From: Lineus longissimus
Taxonomy: Eukaryota > Nemertea > Pilidiophora > Heteronemertea > Lineidae
Assembly (NCBI RefSeq): GCF_910592395.1
Contig: NC_088316.1
Span: forward strand, 15,128,001-15,192,000
Length of the DNA: 64,000 nucleotides
Direction: 5' to 3'
A model generated the notes under the pieces. The model worked only from the letters and a program-made list of their open reading frames with translations, ran no database searches and was not told the origin of the DNA. This document shows, one piece after another, positions 62,101-64,000 of this stretch. Numbering within the stretch: the first letter of the stretch is position 1; each line of letters starts with the position of its first letter. The translations under genes were made by a program, and so were the position numbers.

Positions 62101-64000
62101 CATCTGTTTTCACTCTGTGCCCTTCCACTGTTGACAAGCGTGTCTCGCGCATACCCTGCTACACAGACGGGAAGATAAGTTCAGTGGTTACGTTCTGTGT
62201 TACTCAGTATGAACAAGCACGTGTCTGATATCGCCAATTTATAGCTGGTACATTATGAAAATTTTTCCAGGTGGTATTGAAATACCCTGCATAACAAATC
62301 GTATGATCAACTGACTCTTCTCTTTGGTTGTATAGCCCGGTACATTTTTGCACAGTGCCTTCTGTCATTGAAGATTTTTGGTACCCAAAATCAACATTCT
62401 CAAAGTCTAAATCGACCTAATAGTCCTAAGAAACAATGCTTGATTTGAATTATATCTCTGTGCTTCTGTAGGAGACCTTTCCCCCCAGGCCCTCTATCCG
62501 TATCACTGGAAACATTTTACTTTATGAAAATGCCATAGAATCAACTATACTTTATATATTCTTCCCACTTCTCATCTTTACTTGATTTAACACCCAACAG
62601 TCACTAAAGGATACAATGTTTATTATGCAACAGTATGGGACAGCGCATAGCGTCAACTTTGTCCAATAATTCAGTGGCAATGACATGACGGCACCAGACA
62701 TAATGTACATGTCCTATTGGTTGCAAAATACTGGTGGTCTTACTTGTTCAGTCACTAAGCCATAGATGACGCCATCACCACTACTCTGAAAACAGGTAAC
62801 CATGAATGGCAAAACAATAAATGAACAATAGATGACGCCATCACCACTACTCTGAAAACAGGTAATCATGAATGGCAAAACAATAATGTCATGTCGGTTC
62901 GATAGCATTGCACTCTAATACTTGTGGAATGCCAAATTTACGTGTGTGTCCGCAGTGTTCATCTTTTGCTGTGCATGGTCACAAGTTTGCTGTCCAGTGT
63001 GTCGGCGCTGCTTGTCCAGATTGATACAGACTGTTGCTATTGACCTCTGTTAACATTGGCCTGCAATATAGCCCATTTTGAACAGTAATATTAAGATATA
63101 TAAGATATATTCGGAGAAAATCGTCTTCCTGGTCCTTGACTCACTTCCAAAGGAACAGATTCTTTAGCATGTTATTTTGACCCTCGAACATCAACTGAGC
63201 TCAGAAACAAAGATATCCACCGTGGCTATTTCATGTTATACATAACGTTATTATTCATGTATACACAAGTGGTACAAGGGCACACACGTGTCACTCAATA
63301 GTTGGGGGACTATTCGAGTCTGGACAACTGATTATATTTTTGTGATTTTTTTCTGTCCATTTTGAAATTTTATATCAATCTAAAAAGAGTTTTTCTTTCT
63401 AATAGCAGTGTTTGGTGATTGATGTTTTATAAAAATAATCATAACATGTAATATTGTTTAGCACGACTTGCCAAATATTTCACGTGACACTCTGACTCGG
63501 CAGATTACACTTGTGAAATGAATTCTGCCGAGGTGGTGTTGTCAAGGTATTCAGTTGAAATTCACCAGTCTGATGTTGTGCGTTTTCTGTCGAAGTCACA
63601 TAATCAAACCAACAGTGATTACTGCATTGAATTGTTGGGTTCAAAAAAACGAAACTTTTTCGGCAGCAAGCCTTGGCTGCTCATTGCTGTACCATTTTCC
63701 AGTGCAAATGTTGACAACTTTTAAATTGCAGACCATCATTTCGTTGAAACTTTATGAGAAATTCTTACAAAACGACACCAGACTGTTGAATTTTCTGAAA
63801 GAGTCCCCGCCTTGTGCATTCTACATATATTACATAAAGCATTTCATCAAAAACTAGAAACCATACTTGACGTATTCTGTGTTTAAATACAGGCTTCAAG
63901 GTTTCTTCTTAGATAGCGATTTGTTAGTGCCTGGTATGACCACCAGGGGCATTAGTAGATATTCTACCCATGAAACAGTATCTTAAAATCTTTCACTGCT
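59152..64000 (+). other. Brat 3' UTR and downstream sequence
   Basis: No coding exon is supported after the brat stop. A variant signal ATTAAA lies at 59375-59380; canonical AATAAA occurs at 61830-61835 and 62816-62821, so the 3' UTR could be about 0.25 kb or as long as 2.7-3.7 kb. A 121-codon minus-strand frame (59613-59978) is AT-driven and without a recognisable domain. A short tandem duplication is listed separately. Confidence 0.5.
62763..62888. repeat. Two-copy 66-bp tandem duplication
   Basis: TAGATGACGCCATCACCACT recurs at 62763 and 62829. The two ~60-bp units (through GGCAAAACAATAA) differ by a single base in the aligned part (GGTAACC versus GGTAATC), so the duplication is recent. 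It may lie in the brat 3' UTR. Confidence 0.9.

Noticed and set aside
1-64000. CRISPR arrays, operons, ribosome-binding sites, integrons or phage elements
   Set aside because: The window is clearly animal nuclear DNA with spliced genes. The tandem arrays lack the repeat-spacer structure of CRISPR.

Overview
This is a 64 kb piece of an animal nuclear genome. It is AT-rich, with intron-containing genes, GT–AG splice sites, AATAAA signals, minisatellites and short non-autonomous transposons. I reconstructed four multi-exon protein genes, all on the plus strand, and one probable small single-exon gene on the minus strand. The gene set (GCNA, a single ubinuclein, a lachesin/IgLON-like Ig protein, and a Brat/NCL-1-type TRIM-NHL protein that keeps a RING finger) and the repeat style fit a marine invertebrate. 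A spiralian such as a mollusc, annelid or brachiopod is my best guess, but the species is not recognised.

Layout. From 1 to about 20.6 kb there is no gene I can support. This stretch holds a cluster of promoter-like motifs (5885-5972), a tRNA-like/SINE head (5665-5724), a full-length SINE with target-site duplications (14684-15082), one copy of a 118-bp foldback element (15387-15504), a 20-copy ~72-bp minisatellite (15.59-17.04 kb) and a ~0.73-kb two-copy segmental duplication (17.2-18.7 kb). GCNA follows at 20,673-29,029: ten coding exons, about 2,012 codons, with only the 5' start unresolved. Ubinuclein runs 30,040-42,067: 14 exons, 1,113 codons. Its introns contain a 41-bp minisatellite, a (GTC)n tract with a 302-bp tandem repeat, two TIR elements and the second foldback copy. 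The Ig-domain gene (44,430-49,104; 8 exons, 397 codons) includes a signal-peptide exon I assigned from its splice phase. A 58-codon minus-strand ORF (49,480-49,656) lies tail-to-tail with it and head-to-head with brat. Brat/NCL-1 (coding 51,820-59,151; 10 exons, 937 codons) is followed by about 4.8 kb of 3' UTR or intergenic sequence.

Function. GCNA is a germline SprT-type protease that handles DNA-protein crosslinks and SUMOylated targets. Ubinuclein is the HIRA-complex subunit that binds histone H3.3. Brat/NCL-1 is a post-transcriptional repressor. The Ig protein is a cell-surface adhesion molecule. They do not form a pathway: this is an ordinary gene cluster. The most unusual content is the very long repeat-built disordered N-terminus of GCNA, the RING-bearing Brat, the overlapping upstream ORFs at the ubinuclein and brat starts, the hidden 58-codon gene, and the well-preserved small mobile elements. 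No wholly new biological system was evident.

All exon joins were worked out by hand from splice motifs and reading-frame phase. All family calls come from recognised motifs, not from a database search.
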